A stretch of 64,000 nucleotides of DNA from Adiantum capillus-veneris. Lineage: Eukaryota > Streptophyta > Polypodiopsida > Polypodiales > Pteridaceae. This document shows positions 11,673-25,512 of the stretch, piece after piece. Location: positions 147,787,850 to 147,851,849 of the forward strand of contig CM043949.1 of NCBI GenBank assembly GCA_014529385.2, written 5' to 3'. The stretch's first letter is position 1. Every line of letters begins with the position of its first letter. The translations under genes and the position numbers were made by a program. The notes beneath the pieces are model-generated. The model saw nothing but the letters and a program-made list of their open reading frames with translations, had not been told where the DNA came from and made no database searches.

Positions 11673-11739
<67 letters not shown>

Positions 11740-12035
11740 ACACAGTCACGGCGCTCAAAAACTCACCTTGATTAATGATTCAAAATTGTTCCTTAGGTTT
11801 ACCAAAATTGGCTCTTATACCTCAGCCTTGGAGGTGTGAAAACATCTCTAATCTAATTACATAAGCAGGTGAAACTACTTGGGGAATACAAGCTGGAAAC
11901 TCAATTGAGTCCCGCTAATTACAATGAATCGGCTCCATAAAAAAAATGAAATGTCGGAAAGACATTTATTACAATAAGTGTTTACAAAAACATGAGTGTG
12001 AGCAAAAATGTATAGGTGTGGTCCTCCGCTCAACA
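11046..12035 (-). repeat. Gypsy A 3' LTR
   Basis: 990 bp; its minus-strand ends are TGTTGAG... and ...CCGCCACAACA. It matches the LTR at 31678-32569. It keeps about 55 bases (near 11597-11660) missing from the other LTR and a longer CT run (11675-11737). Confidence 0.92.
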
Positions 12036-12053
12036 CTCACCCCCTCCGCGTTC
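12036..12053 (-). other. Gypsy A polypurine tract
   Basis: On the minus strand GCGGAGGGGGTGAG directly precedes the TGTTGAG start of the 3' LTR. Confidence 0.8.
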
Positions 12054-12218
12054 ATGTCGTCCCTGACATGACATCCTTGCTTTCTCTTTAGTGGAGTCCC
12101 ATCGATTTCAGCATCTGAAGATGCGACTCGTATCTCAGGTTTCCAATGGTCAGTGTAGGGCGGAATATCTTACTTTCAAGAGAGGTGTAATACTTTTGGA
12201 GATGGCTTCAAGGCTAGA

Positions 12219-14127
12219 TCATACATCATATCTGTCACTGTGTCGGCCGTTGACAACCGTTGTTGAGCTGGTAGCTTTATCCGACGCGAACACTTCAATG
12301 CAAGCCAATAATGTTCTGCAAATCTTTTTTAGCATTTGACACGAAAGGTCAGGAGAGCCAGTAAAGAGCTTAATGGTGCCCGTTAGGGTTTTCACCATGT
12401 AGGCCTTACTTATTCTCTCTCCCACCTTCGGTCCTGGCATCCTGGGGTAATTAAGCCAATTTGGCTTCTTTGCTATGATTCTACCACGCTCTTGCCAACT
12501 CCTGACGCGTGGCACTGGACAAAATGTTGCATCTTCTCTAACTTCCTTGGGTGCCTCCACCAAATAGATTAGGTAGGTTGGGTACTTTGTCAACCACCCT
12601 TTCCTCCATCTCGGCTGGGAGTCTACTATCTTCTTTGATTCCTCCTCTTTTGTGATGTCGCCTTTGTATAGCGCGACATACTGCTCTTCTTCTATCCTTT
12701 TCTTTGTTTTCAGCACTTCAAACTTTAGTAGAGAAAGGGGTAATGTAGGTTGCATCCACAACACCTTAGTATCCAACCCTTGAAGTCCGATGGAGAACAG
12801 GAGTCTTCTTTCCTACTCCATGGCCGCCTTTGCACTCTCCTTTGTTTCCTACTCTATCTTCTCGTGCAGTCTGTTTTCCTCCTTCTCGGTAAGTCTTGAT
12901 GTTGTGGCCTCTTCTTGTGATGGGGCCGGATCTTCAATAGTTGTGGCTTTCCCAGTCTCTGGTAGCTCCACGGCTGCCCCGTCGGTTTCTTCTTGCTGAT
13001 CCTCTGTATCTTTTATCATTTTGTCTTGCAGATCTTGGAGCTGCTTTCGGAGGGCCTCATTCTCCGCTCTCAGTGCTTGGTTCTATGATGTAAGTAATTC
13101 TTTTGCAGCCAATGAGCCCTCCGCAATGTGCAATCTCTGCACTTGCTCTAGCCGCAATTCTCTTTGCAAGCTCTGGATTTGATCTTCCAGACCGGGGACT
13201 ATTGCTCCCTCTAGCTCTACTCCTGCTCTGCTAGCTCTTGGTGTGGATCTAAGCCTTAGGATTGTTCTCTCCTGCAGATCCATCCTTTCTCGTAGCTCAA
13301 TGAGCTCAACCTTTGTAGCTTCCAATTCATCTGCAATTCTTTCTTTCGCTTCTTGTGCATTGCCACCTCTCTTGAAGCATCAGCAAGTTGGAGGATTAGT
13401 CCCTCTCTATCATTTTCTGCTTCTTCTTTGATGTCCCTCATTGTCTTTGATCGGGCTTTGATCTACTACAATAGTTGATGCACTTTCTGGATATCTCTTT
13501 CATCCTCATCTTCAAGCTCACATGCTCTTTCTACTACAGTCTCCTTTAGCTTCAACTCATCCTTTGCCGTCTCAGGTACTACCCTCTGCTCTCTGTCGAA
13601 TCTATTCTTGGTCCTCCTCTCCATTCCTCTCCATTCTTCTTGTGCTAAGGCAATTCCATACACAACCTTGAGGTCCTCTTCTTGAGTATATCCTGTGTCT
13701 ATTAGAGCATCATATTTCTCTTTCTTCTCTTGAACTGGATCCGTTGTCTTCTCCTCTTGCTGTATTTCGGGCTTTTCTAGCACATCCACCTCAACTTCAG
13801 TAGTCGTCTCCTCCACTATCTTTTCCTTTCCTTTAGGACTTGGCTCCTCTACCTTGCCCTTGCCCTTGTTACCTCTTTTTAATTCAGCTTTAAGGTGCTA
13901 AACTTCTGCTTCAGTGTATGGCTCTACTGGGTGCTGCTCCAAGATAGCTTCTGATTCTTCATAAGCCTTGATATATTGATCGTATTGATCAATATTTGGT
14001 CTTGTTGAGCTGGCTCCAACTTTTGTTCGGTCTAGTACCCACTTTTCCTCAAAATATCCTTGGCTTCTGCTATTGCTTCCTTGAGTGTCGGTCTCTTTCT
14101 CTTTGCTGACGACTTCTCCGAATCCAT
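12219..14127 (-). pseudogene. Additional reading frame downstream of pol in Gypsy A
   Basis: In sense with the element, a broken frame starts at an ATG at 14127 (MDSEKSSAKRKRPTLKEAIA). It runs in pieces through 13816-13466, 13441-13256, 13325-13083 and 12776-12219. The first two thirds are rich in Lys, Glu and Arg with heptad-like spacing typical of coiled coil (IELRERMDLQERTILRLR). The last 185 codons look globular (PRWRKGWLTKYPTYLIYLVE). I recognise no family and see no signal peptide or membrane segment, so it does not look like an envelope protein. Extra ORFs between integrase and 3' LTR are known in several plant Gypsy lineages. That is the basis for calling it part of the element. It ends about 170 bases before the polypurine tract. 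Confidence 0.6.
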
Positions 14128-14294
14128 GGATCCTGTAACTCCAATTTAAGAAGTTAGCATTTTTTTCAATACTAAAAGCCGAAATTAATCTTTTAACTAT
14201 CCAAATGACTTAAAAATTGAAACATAAGCTATTTAGGGCCTAAGGATGCAATGCATGTGGAAAAATGTGCAATTTGGGTGCAAAATCATGCTGG

Positions 14295-14318
14295 AGACAT
14301 CATATGTGTACGATATCT
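14295..14318. repeat. 24-bp palindrome copy in the 3' part of Gypsy A
   Basis: A diverged copy of the leader palindrome: left arm AGACATCATATG, right arm TGTACGATATCT. It lies about 30 bases from the nested element. Confidence 0.7.
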
Positions 14319-14347
14319 TTTGTGTCAAAATGGCTTGATATTGGTTG

Positions 14348-14830
14348 TGCTACAAACGGAAAGCGTGGCGCCCCTGAAAATACGCGAAATAGTATACTAA
14401 AGTCATAAAATAGACTAATCAACATACCTGACAACCACATAGACGCGTAATCGCGAGATACATGAATAGAGAGAGATGGAGTGCAAGAGAGAGGAAGAGA
14501 ACATGCGCAGGCGCACCTCCGAGAGCGGAGTGCTACGCCTTGCACGGCGAGAGATAAGAGAAGAGAGGGGAGAAGAACTACATAGACACTGGGTGCAATC
14601 TCCCCCCATGCAAGAGTGACCATTTCCCTCTTCCACGTATTTCATTTGTAGATTTCTTGAATGGTCAAAATGAGTACAGACTAGCCGGCCGGTCATAGAT
14701 GGCCAAAGCTCATAAAAGAGCACCTGAATAAATATACATAAAATGTAATTTCCTTTTGCAATAGCATAGCTCGGTCAAGCCTTTTCCACATGTCAACTGC
14801 AATAAATAGTAAAATGTCAATTCCATAACA
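14348..14830 (-). repeat. Nested element 3' LTR
   Basis: 483 bp. Minus-strand ends are TGTTATGGAATTGAC and CCGTTTGTAGCA. It is about 95% like the LTR at 20437-20918 by eye. Confidence 0.88.
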
Positions 14831-14844
14831 TACCTCTCCATTGG
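14831..14844 (-). other. Nested element polypurine tract
   Basis: On the minus strand CCAATGGAGAGGTA abuts the TGTTATGG start of the 3' LTR. Confidence 0.7.
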
Positions 14845-15274
14845 AAAGCAATTGTCCTCAGTTGCGAAGATAAAAATTTGCAGACAGTACTTGCCAAAAA
14901 CAATGATTAGAAATCTATAATAAAGAAAAATCCATAAAATTAGACACATTGGTTATGCCTGCCGTCATCCACATACTACCTATTCTAGTGTCCCATACCA
15001 TTAGAATAAGCAGTATATGTCATACCCTGATGAATCAGGATATCATTGGTCACACTCATCATTGTATAAATCAATTCTCATCAATCTCAAGTTCAGTTCC
15101 ATAGAGACTGTCGCGACAGAAAATCATCATATACCAAATCCAAATCCAAATCCAAAATATCTTTCATTTTCTATACCCAGGTAACAAAACCATACCAGTT
15201 ACAGTGGTGGCCAGCCACTTCAACATGATTTTTTGATCGCTGTTGCCTCATCCGGGAGTCTACACCAATAAAGT

Positions 15275-15442
15275 GTGCTGCCTAAATAGGCGAATCTGCA
15301 CTAATGCTTCCTAAATCGGTGAATCTGTATTCGGTATAAGTTTAAAAATCATGAATCTGAAATTTATCAATGTGCTGCCTAAATCGGCGGATTCGCACCA
15401 AGATGACTATGTACACACTACCTAAATCGGCGAATCTGTGTG
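15275..15442 (+). repeat. Dispersed minisatellite CTAAATCGGCGAATCTG
   Basis: Four copies of a roughly 27-bp unit lie near 15275, 15306, 15373 and 15416. The best form starts GTGCTGCCTAAATCGG and ends CGAATCTGCAC. GTGC and GCAC at the ends, and GCC/GGC inside, could pair in a small hairpin. A CCAAAT hexamer run lies at about 15138-15160. Confidence 0.75.
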
Positions 15443-18400
15443 CGTGTGACCAATGGACCAAGAAAGACAAAAAGAAAACATTTGCCACCTATTTGACACC
15501 AAATTAGAGTATGTTCCACTAGCTATGCACTTACAAACTGTGGCTCAATATTTGAGAGCACCCTAGCTCAAATGAGGAGCTGCATAGCTACTGAAGAATC
15601 ATGTCAATAAAAAATTTTATACCATGAAAGTAGTAAGTGGAGAATATAACAATGACCCTGTTAAAGAGGACAACTTGAATAAAAAATCCCCAAAATTTTA
15701 TACTTTATGCAGTTTTCAAGTATGTATATGTGTGTATAACAGTTACTAACAACAATTGATCAACGAACATTAATTTATGAAGGAGTTGTACATAGATTCT
15801 AGAGGTTAAATGACAATAGGTTGCTAGCGATTAATACAGAGCATGACCCTTATGTACCTTGTTTATTAGTTAAAATGCCAACAATGATGAATATGAACAT
15901 GGGAATACCTATGGAACAACAATGCCAAGGTCATTTAAAGTATGCTTTCAAAGGTAGTTACGTCAAAGAGGTTCAACCTAAATGTAAGCTGAGTATGGTA
16001 GTTGAAAAACTACGTAGAAGTTGATTCTAATTAATGTGAGTGAGTTATACATATTCTAGTTATAATTGACTTAGAGTAGGGTTTGAGCAAACAAAAAAGA
16101 ACTTTTGTCTATGGCAGCACATGCTCATGGAATCGCTTATGCATGGGATTAAGATATGAAATGAGTTCACAAAGACACAGTGTGCATGCGAAGTTTAAAA
16201 TTAGAAACCTTACTCTTGTGGAAAGTCAAGTAAAAGTACACTTTACTACTGAAATGTACAAAATGGATCTTGTGTAGACGTCGAGAAGTCACACACCACT
16301 GCATGCTCAGTGAAAAAAACATCATTAAAAGCAGAATAAAAATCATAATGAAAATGAAAATGGAAAGGGATCAATAAGAGCCTGCCAGAAATGCTATAGA
16401 GGCTATCGAAGAAAGTAGAGAATTGTTTACTTGTCTCACTAGACGTTAATATTGCCCCATGAAAGGGACTCAAGTTTTAAAAGCCTCTATTGAACTGCTA
16501 AGAGTGCCATAGATTGGAGAGCTGACGTGCACTGTGTTGCGGACTAGTTGGTGCCAATGACACTTGCCTTGATAGATCTACGTGAGGAGGAGCTAAAAGA
16601 GTGGTCCATGCTTGTCAAATGTGAGAGATGTGACATATTTGGGTAATCAAGTCGATGTGGGCAAAGTACGTCACACTGTTGTCTCCTAATAAAAAAAGAA
16701 ATGGACAAAATATGCTTTAAAAAAAACGACCTATGAGTAATGTACATGGAAGGTTTTGCTCCATGTTAGCATAGAGTTGGTTATAGATTTACTATGTTCG
16801 ACTGCAAACTATAGTTGATAGGAAAAAAGATCGGTAAGAATGACAACATATGTGCACCAAGAATAATGAGTGCTTCAAGGAGAATCCCCAGTGCGTGTGG
16901 AGTCAGGATTGATCATGCTATGTTCGGGGGCTCTTAAGAGATCAGAAATATTAGTAGAATTAGAGTAACACAATTTTGGTGGGCTTAAATGCCAAAAATT
17001 ACAGTAAGGACTGTAGGGAGTGTTATCACGGTACCCCCACAAAAAATCCTTGAGTCTCGTGCACCATGCATGCAAGCAAGGGCATTAAAATCAACTTGAC
17101 AGCTTTTAATATTAGAGTGCATTTTACACGCATTGCTGCGACGTCACCTCTGAACTTGTTATTAGTAATTTTATTTTATTTTCTATTTTATTCTTTTTTT
17201 TATAAATAAAAATAGAAAAAATGATTTACTTGGGTTGGAGACAACTTCCTTCGGCTTGCCATGTACCATCCGGTTGCCGAACATGCGGGCAGTTGTCATT
17301 GCTATTCTATCTGCTAGACAGTTACATTGCAATCAATTTAAATCAGCCAATCATTGCTCTAATCATTGCGTGCAAAATTAAGCTACTGGACAACACTGTG
17401 ATGTGATAGCCGACCGGGCAAAGGCCGGTGCTCCAGGGCACCTGCATTGTCAAAAGTCAATCACTGGCTGCATCAAGAAGCTGCTTCTTTTCCATGGGGG
17501 TTGGAGAAGGCAATACACAGGTATAGTACAAGTGGCAAGGATGACCGGCCATACTGAATTGCGGACAGAGTATCTATGGCTTATTTCGAAAGGTGGATCA
17601 ATTGACTTCATTCTCATAGTTGGGCAGGGAAAGTGATGTGAATAGCGTCGAGACCCTTGCACAGAGAGCGAGTGTGTCATTCCTCTGGATGAGGTTGTGG
17701 AGGCTAAGCAGGCTGTAGTGGTTTGACCACGTAGGGGATCGAAGTGTTCTAGGTGCTTGACATTGAGAGAAAATGAGTGGGATCAACTACAATAAGTGGT
17801 CCGTTACCGCTTGATGTTTCTGCACCTTGATTGTTGATGTCAGAGTCCCAACAAGATAGCAATGAGGCCTTCATTTCCCCATCTTCACAATGTGATATGT
17901 CTGAATCGTTTTAATGCACAAGCAAAGATGAGATGAATGTGGCAACTCGACCAGGTCGGCCCCGCACCTTGACGAGGTCTATGTTGCAACTGGGGCCAGC
18001 GCCATGCAAAGACAGCACGGCTTGAAAGTGAGAATTTTTAGTAGATGTAGGAGCCAATAACGAGCAGGATGACAAATTTGAGCTCTTTTGTAAAGCCGTC
18101 AATGGAGGATGGTGCTCCATCAATTGCAAGATCGGCCTTGCCTGTTGCTGACAATAATCTTTCCCTTGAGAGCATCAACGACCTAGAGAGTAAACTTGAT
18201 ACTATGAAGCAAAGATTGAAAAATATTCGATCAAACTTGCACAAAGCATAAAAAGAGTGTTGTCCTTCTCTGCACTGTTCGCTGAATTGAAGACTCGGGT
18301 GTCAGGTTGAGTGCAAGGACCTGGGGTCGGAGCACATGGAAATATGCAGACGCTGAAATCATCGTATTGAGCACCGCCTTTGCTGTGTCCGCAGGATCCA

Positions 18401-18520
18401 TTGTTGGGTGCCATTGACAATGGACTGCTTCTTCCACACTGGAATCGTAGAAGATGCGGCCCGTAGTGGGGGTCATGCATCCTTGCCCTCTCATTAGAAG
18501 CAGAGAGCGCCATGTCTGGC
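15443..18520. other. Non-coding interior of the nested element
   Basis: No reading frame here shows a retroelement or host domain. An AT-rich TTTTATTTTATTTTC patch lies at about 17166-17218. Confidence 0.5.
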
Positions 18521-18681
<161 letters not shown>

Positions 18682-19827
18682 AGTGCATCTCGGCTTCTGA
18701 GCAAGAGGGGGAGAGAAAACGCTGCTTGCATGGAATAGGATGTGTGTGTGTAACAAACTGCATTCAATACAGTGAATGCAACCACCGCGTCAAAGCTCAG
18801 CCCTAATTAAACTCAGCTGATGTGAGTGCTCCACACCTTGGACGTAGCAAAGCACAAAAGGATATGGTTGCAGGTGTATGGGCGCCCTAAGTCACAGAGA
18901 GCGACGAGAGAGAGCATTCATTAGATGTATGCGGGTTGGCTGGAGGATTGAGTTTGGTGTATGAGTGGAGGGTCTATTGCATGAGTACTGGGCTGCACGT
19001 GTAGTGGTACCCGCGAGTAAGCATGCCAAAAAAAAGGTTGGGCATGAGTAGGTGAAGCAGGCGATTGGGTGGTTGCTATGGCGTGCCAAACAAAGAAGCA
19101 ACGTTCGTTGCAGGCTGGTGATAAAGTTTTTTTTTTTTTAAATAAAAATAAAAATGACGGTTGAGCGCACGGTTATCGGCCGCTGCATGGTGAGCGAAGA
19201 GCTGGCTGGGGTAGGCACGGGCGTAGCGGGAAGCTTGTGGGACGATTGGTTTGGAGAGCATCGCGCGGGAAGCTGTGTGTGTGGTTGGGAGGCATACCAT
19301 GCAACCAAAGAATGTGGCTGTTAGAAGATGAAAAGGAGAGAGAGAGACGGGTTGACTAGTGCTCGCACAACCGCAAATGTTGCATGGCGAGAAGGTAAAA
19401 AGCAATGGGAGCTCAGGCTTTCCTCGGATCCACATGGTAGAGTATTTCTCATTGCCACCCGTCTCACAGGTGGTAGCACGAGGGGCATACCTAGGTTGCA
19501 TGCGCAGTGCTCTTCCTAGAGCATACACAGCGCTTCCATGCATGGTAGGGACAAAACGTGGGGTGTGTGGACACCATTGATGTAGAAAACTAGCCAAGGA
19601 TGGGGATGGAAATCATGCTCGCAGGGCTCAATGCATGAGCAATTAGTGTATGAGCAATTAGTGTCTGCAGTGGCTAGTTGTAGGGTATGCGAGGGTAGCC
19701 ATACCCACCCCCTCAACACTTTTTGGGTTTGAATTGTGAACTCTAATTTGGTTCTCAGAGTGCAGTGCAACGTCCCCTTTTCGATTGTGCTCCTATTGAC
19801 TTGAATCACACTTGGCTTACTATTAAG

Positions 19828-19897
19828 ACTTCCATAGCATAGCTGGTAGTGCACCTGTGTCATACAGGGAGACATGGGTTCAAATCCCATTGGAAGT
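19828..19897 (+). tRNA. tRNA-like sequence, probably a pseudo-tRNA
   Basis: The 70 bases fold largely as a tRNA. ACTTCCA pairs perfectly with TGGAAGT (7-bp acceptor stem), and GCATAGCTGGTAGTGC can form the D arm. ATGGG-TTCAAAT-CCCAT is a perfect T arm. The anticodon arm is defective: CCTGT and ACAGG pair but leave only GTCAT between them. A 2-base loss from GTCATAC would explain this and point to a CAT anticodon, but that is inference. No CCA is encoded. It is followed by AAAA and a T-rich tract. It lies inside the nested LTR element, so it is more likely a captured or decayed copy than a working gene. Confidence 0.5.
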
Positions 19898-20423
19898 AAA
19901 AAGTTAGCAGTCTTTTTTTTCTCTTTTTCTTTTTTTAAAGCACGGGATAATGTAAGGCGTTTAAGCAATTCTCTACTTGGTTAATCATAATTAGATAAAT
20001 TAATCATGAAACTTGTTAATTAAGATTCCAAATTGTCACTTAGCTTCGACTGTGTATTATCCCTCATGTTGTAGCGCGTCCTCTCTCGCATGTATCTGAT
20101 TCTCTCCTTTGTGTGGTGTACATGCTACATTTGGTGTCGCATGCATGAGGCGTGCGGTCTCCGATTGTGATTGATTGGTGCATGCGTGTGTTCTACACAT
20201 TGCGTATCTTCTTCCCGTGATGCACAACGGGGCTTCTTGTCTCCTTGTCAATAACAGCGTTCTTGTTCTCGATATCATAATCGTAAGTAAGGGTCATTTA
20301 ACCACCACTCCTTGTTAATTAATCACTATTAATTATACTAATTGTAAATGATCACAATGCATAAAACACTTATCTTTGGGTAAGTAGTCTTCTTCGTGTC
20401 GGATTGATTGGAGCGTCGCCATA

Positions 20424-20435
20424 GCTCTGATACCA
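20424..20435 (-). other. Nested element primer-binding site (initiator tRNA-Met)
   Basis: The minus strand reads TGGTATCAGAGC exactly, one or two bases inside the 5' LTR end. Confidence 0.9.
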
Positions 20436-20436
20436 C

Positions 20437-20918
20437 AACTACAAACGAAAAGCGTGGCGCCCCTGCAAAATACGCGAAATAGCATACTAAAACCATAAAA
20501 TAGACTAATCGACATACCTAACAACCACATAGACGCGTAATCGCGAGATACATGAATAGAGAGAGATGGAGTGCGAGAGAGAGGAAGAGAACATGCGCAG
20601 GCTCACCTCGGAGAGCGGAGTGCTACGCCTTGCACGGAGAGAGAAGAGAAGAGAGGGGAGAAGAACTACGCAGACACTGGGTGCAATCTCCCCCCGTGCA
20701 AGAGTGACCATTTCCCACTTGCATGTATTTCATTTATAGATTTCTTGAATGGTCAAAATGAGTACAGACTAGCCGGCCGATCATAGATGGCCAAAGCTCA
20801 TAAAAGAGCACTTGAATAAATATACATAAAATGTAATTTCCTTTTGCAATAGCGTAGCTCGGTCAAGACTTTTCCACCTATCAACTGCAATAAATAGTAA
20901 AATGTCAATTCCATAACA
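20437..20918 (-). repeat. Nested element 5' LTR
   Basis: 482-bp partner of 14348-14830. Its inner end has TTGTAGTT where the other copy has TTGTAGCA. Confidence 0.88.
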
Positions 20919-22224
<1,306 letters not shown>

Positions 22225-23294
22225 TTATGAAATTTGGGTATGGTAGTCTATTCTATCTGAAAGCTCATGTCCTGTCCACTCTAATTCCTTAGCTACTCTC
22301 AGAATTGAAATTAAAAATTCTATTGGTAAAATAGCATTCAAACCAAAAACCATGTTGTATGGGGTCATTCCTATGGATGTTTTATATGCTACCCTATACG
22401 TCCATAATGTCGAATGCAATTTCTGGTCCCAATCAGTTCTCGACTCAGATACAATCTTTGTAAGTACCCTGCATATGGTTTTGTTCATTGCTTCAGCTTG
22501 TCCATTGGCTTGTGGATGATATGGAGCTGATTTGCGATGTATTACCGTGAATTTTTCTAGAACGATCTCTATCACTTTATTTATGAAGTATGTGCCTCGA
22601 TCACTCACAATTTCTATTGGTAATCCATATCGTACAAAGACGTATTCATACAGAAATTGTGACGTGGTCCTGGCATCTGCTTTTTGAAATTTTTTTGCCT
22701 CAACCCACTTTGTTAGATAGTCCATCACCACAATGATGATTGTGCATGAGTCCTGTATGCAGGAGGTGAGATAGGTCCAACATAATCAATCCCCCATTTT
22801 GCAAAGGCTCTTGCTCCCATCATTGGTCTAAGCGGCATATCATCTCTTTTCAGTGGTACTTTTGTCCGCTGACAGTCATCACATCGTTTCACGTATTCCT
22901 CAACGTCCATGTGTAATGTCAGCCACCATATTCTTGCAGCTAAGACAATTTTTGTTGTCTTATCACCTGAGAAATGGCCTCCACCTACTCCTCCATGAGC
23001 TTGCTCTAGGATTATCACATACTCTGAATCTGATGCGCCTATCCTAAGCTGGTTTTCATTTCCTCTCTTAGAGAGTTGATTTCCTATTAAAGCGTAATCT
23101 CGCGCTTCTGTCTGTACAGCTCTCTGACGCGCTTTTGAGGTTCCCTCTTGAAAAGTTCTATTTGTGAGATATTCAACAATATATTGACTCCATTCAGGAG
23201 CGATCATTATGTGATACAATGTTGAATACTCAGCTGGAGGTTTTGATGAACATGTGATGCATACTATGACATATTCATGTACGCTCTCTTTCAT
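22225..23294 (-). pseudogene. pol: Gypsy A integrase, C-terminus lost
   Basis: Integrase would insert the cDNA into the chromosome. The N-terminal zinc-binding part is at about 23010-22865 (AHGGVGGGHFSGDKTT then CDDCQRTK). The core follows with KWGIDYVGP, IVSDRGTYF and NGQAEAMNK, the D,D(35)E triad. A frameshift near 22728 splits it into two frames (23294-22725 and 22731-22225). Similarity to copy B ends after GHELSDRID at about 22244. The last codons are foreign, so the C-terminal domain is missing through deletion or rearrangement. Confidence 0.9.
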
Positions 23295-23703
23295 TCCTGG
23301 CTAGTAGACTCCCAATTGTAACAGATTCCTGTACATGTTCCTTCTTGAACAATGAAATGTACATTCCTGAACATGTGCTTCTCGCAGATATATGTTATAT
23401 TCTTCAGGATTGATGCATAAAATTTTATCGGTTCCTAAGTGATACAACCTTCATACAATCAACTGAAGATTTTCGGATTGCTGAATAGTAACTTGTTTCT
23501 GGTTGTATTCTTTTCTATCAAACTCTCCTCCATAGGTTAATAGACTAACAACATCCTGAGACCACTTTGGTATCATTTCTATGTTGAATAAGTACGCATC
23601 CGGCATGTCGTCATCTACACCTATAGGGTCTTCTCCATTCGTCAACCTTGAAAGGTGATCCGCTCTAAGATGTGTCTTTCCTTTCTTTACTACTACCGTG
23701 AAG
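23295..23703 (-). pseudogene. pol: Gypsy A RNase H-integrase linker
   Basis: The frame 23645-23451 (NGEDPIGVDDDMPDAYLF) matches copy B at about 56100-55900. It lies between RNase H and integrase in the polyprotein. Stops separate it from both neighbours. Confidence 0.75.
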
Positions 23704-25351
23704 TCAAATTCTAATAAGATGATGAACCATCTCGATCACTATCCGTCCCGTATTGCATGGTTTGTTCACTAGGTAGAGCAAGGCTTGATGATCTGTGAAA
23801 AACACAAACTTATTGGCTAGAAGATAATGCCAAAATTTATTCATAGCATAAATCATTCCTAATCCCTCTCGCTCCGTTGTTGTGTAATTCCTTTCAGCAT
23901 TGTTGAGCTGTCGACTAGCATAGCATATTGGAAAATCCATGTTTCCTTCTTCTGGTTGAGCCAGGATGCATCCTATTGCATATGTCGAAGCATCTATATG
24001 CACATGGAATATCTTCTCCCAATCTGGTGATTTCAAGAATGGAGCAGTAATGAGTGCCTCTTTCAATTTCTTGAAGGATTCCTTACACTCCTCTGTCCAT
24101 TCGAAATTCATTATTAGCCTGTAAAGTGGTTGGCCTATTATAGCGGACATGTAAATGAATCGTCTATAATATCCACAATGTCCCATAAAGCTCTTTACTT
24201 GTTTCGTGTTGGTGGGTCTAGGCATATCCACTATTACTTTTATCTTTTCTATATCTGTGGATATTCCGTTATGTGAGACAATATGTCTCAGGATTCTGCC
24301 TTGTCGGACCATAAACACACACTTCTCAAGATTGAGACAAATGCGATATGTCCTACATTTTGCGAATACCTTTTTTAGGTGTTCTAAATGATCATCTCTT
24401 AGAAGAGAGTGTACACACAGGTCATCCATGTATATTTATAGAAACAACCTCAAGTACTCTTTGAAATGCATGCATCATCATCCTTTGGAATGTTGCGGGA
24501 GCATTAGTTAAACCAAACGATATAACTCGATACATATAAATTCCCCACTCCGTTGAAAAAGCTGTTTTGTGTTGATCCTCTGGCGCAATGGCAAGCTGAT
24601 TATATTCTGAAAATCCATCTAGAAAGGAATATGCTCTTTTCCCCAATACACGTTCTAGAACATGATCAATTATATCGGCAAGGGATAATTGTCCTTGATT
24701 GTAGCAGCATTTACTTTCTTCAAATTGACACACACTCGGAGTTTCTTGTTTTTCTTAGGCACTACCACAATCGAAGATATCCAATTTGTGTTCAATCTCA
24801 TATATGAATTCAGCTTCCATTAGCTTGTCTATTTCTTCTTTGATTTGCATAGCAAACGTGTCATTATATGTGTACGATCTCTGTCTGCTAGGCTTAGCGT
24901 CTTGTTTCAATGGAATAGTGTGTTGGCATATTGATGGATCAACTCCTTTTAAGTCCTTTTACGACCATGCAAACACATCCCTGTATTCTCTGAGAACACT
25001 CAAAAGTATCTCTTCTTCTTCCGGAGACAAATCTGTAGGTATGTATACCGGTCTCGGTTCCTCTCTTGGAGCTGCTAAATCAACCTTTTTAGTGTCCTCC
25101 AGTCCATCATAGGATTCGTTCTCCTTTCTTTTTCCGATAGGCTGTGTTAATATCACCTTCCTATCCTCTATCGTAAATTTTTTGTAGCGAGAGGGAACAT
25201 CCATGTTTCCCTTGATATTGGCGTTTTTGTCCTCACCACTCTCGATTTCAGTCGTCCAAACTTCTTTCAAAGTTTTCTTTAACTCTCTGTACTTGTTTTG
25301 GTGTTCTAATTTGGACTCTTTGTTTTCCTTGTTTCTCATGTTCTTTTCCAC
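23704..25351 (-). pseudogene. pol: Gypsy A reverse transcriptase and RNase H
   Basis: The pre-RT stretch 25351-24959 holds YRELKKTLKEVWTTEIESG and LREYRDVFAWS. The RT palm follows in frame 24733-24422 (AYSFLDGFSEYNQLAIAPED, FGLTNAPATFQRMM) and shifts frame to 24429-23704 at the catalytic site. In copy A this gives INIHG/MDDLCVHS where copy B has an intact EIYMDDLCIHS. Thumb and connection are recognisable (PTNTKQVKSFMGHCGYYRRF). Gypsy RNase H follows with FHVHIDASTYAIGCILAQ, RNYTTTEREGLGMIYA and FFTDHQALLYLVNKP. The family is certain; frameshifts and stops rule out a full product. Confidence 0.9.
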
Positions 25352-25512
25352 TTTATTTGTTTTGGTTTTCGTTTCACTGGGTTCAACTCGATTTCTTGAG
25401 CTTCATTTGTCTTCCCATGAGCTCGTTTCCACCTTTCCTCTCATTCTTCCAGAAATCTTGTCCTTGACACAATCTTCCGCCTTTACTAGCATTAGGAATT
25501 GGTTTTTCCCTC

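Noticed and set aside
12219-14127. Envelope-like protein in Gypsy A
   Set aside because: No signal peptide or membrane segment can be seen in any piece.
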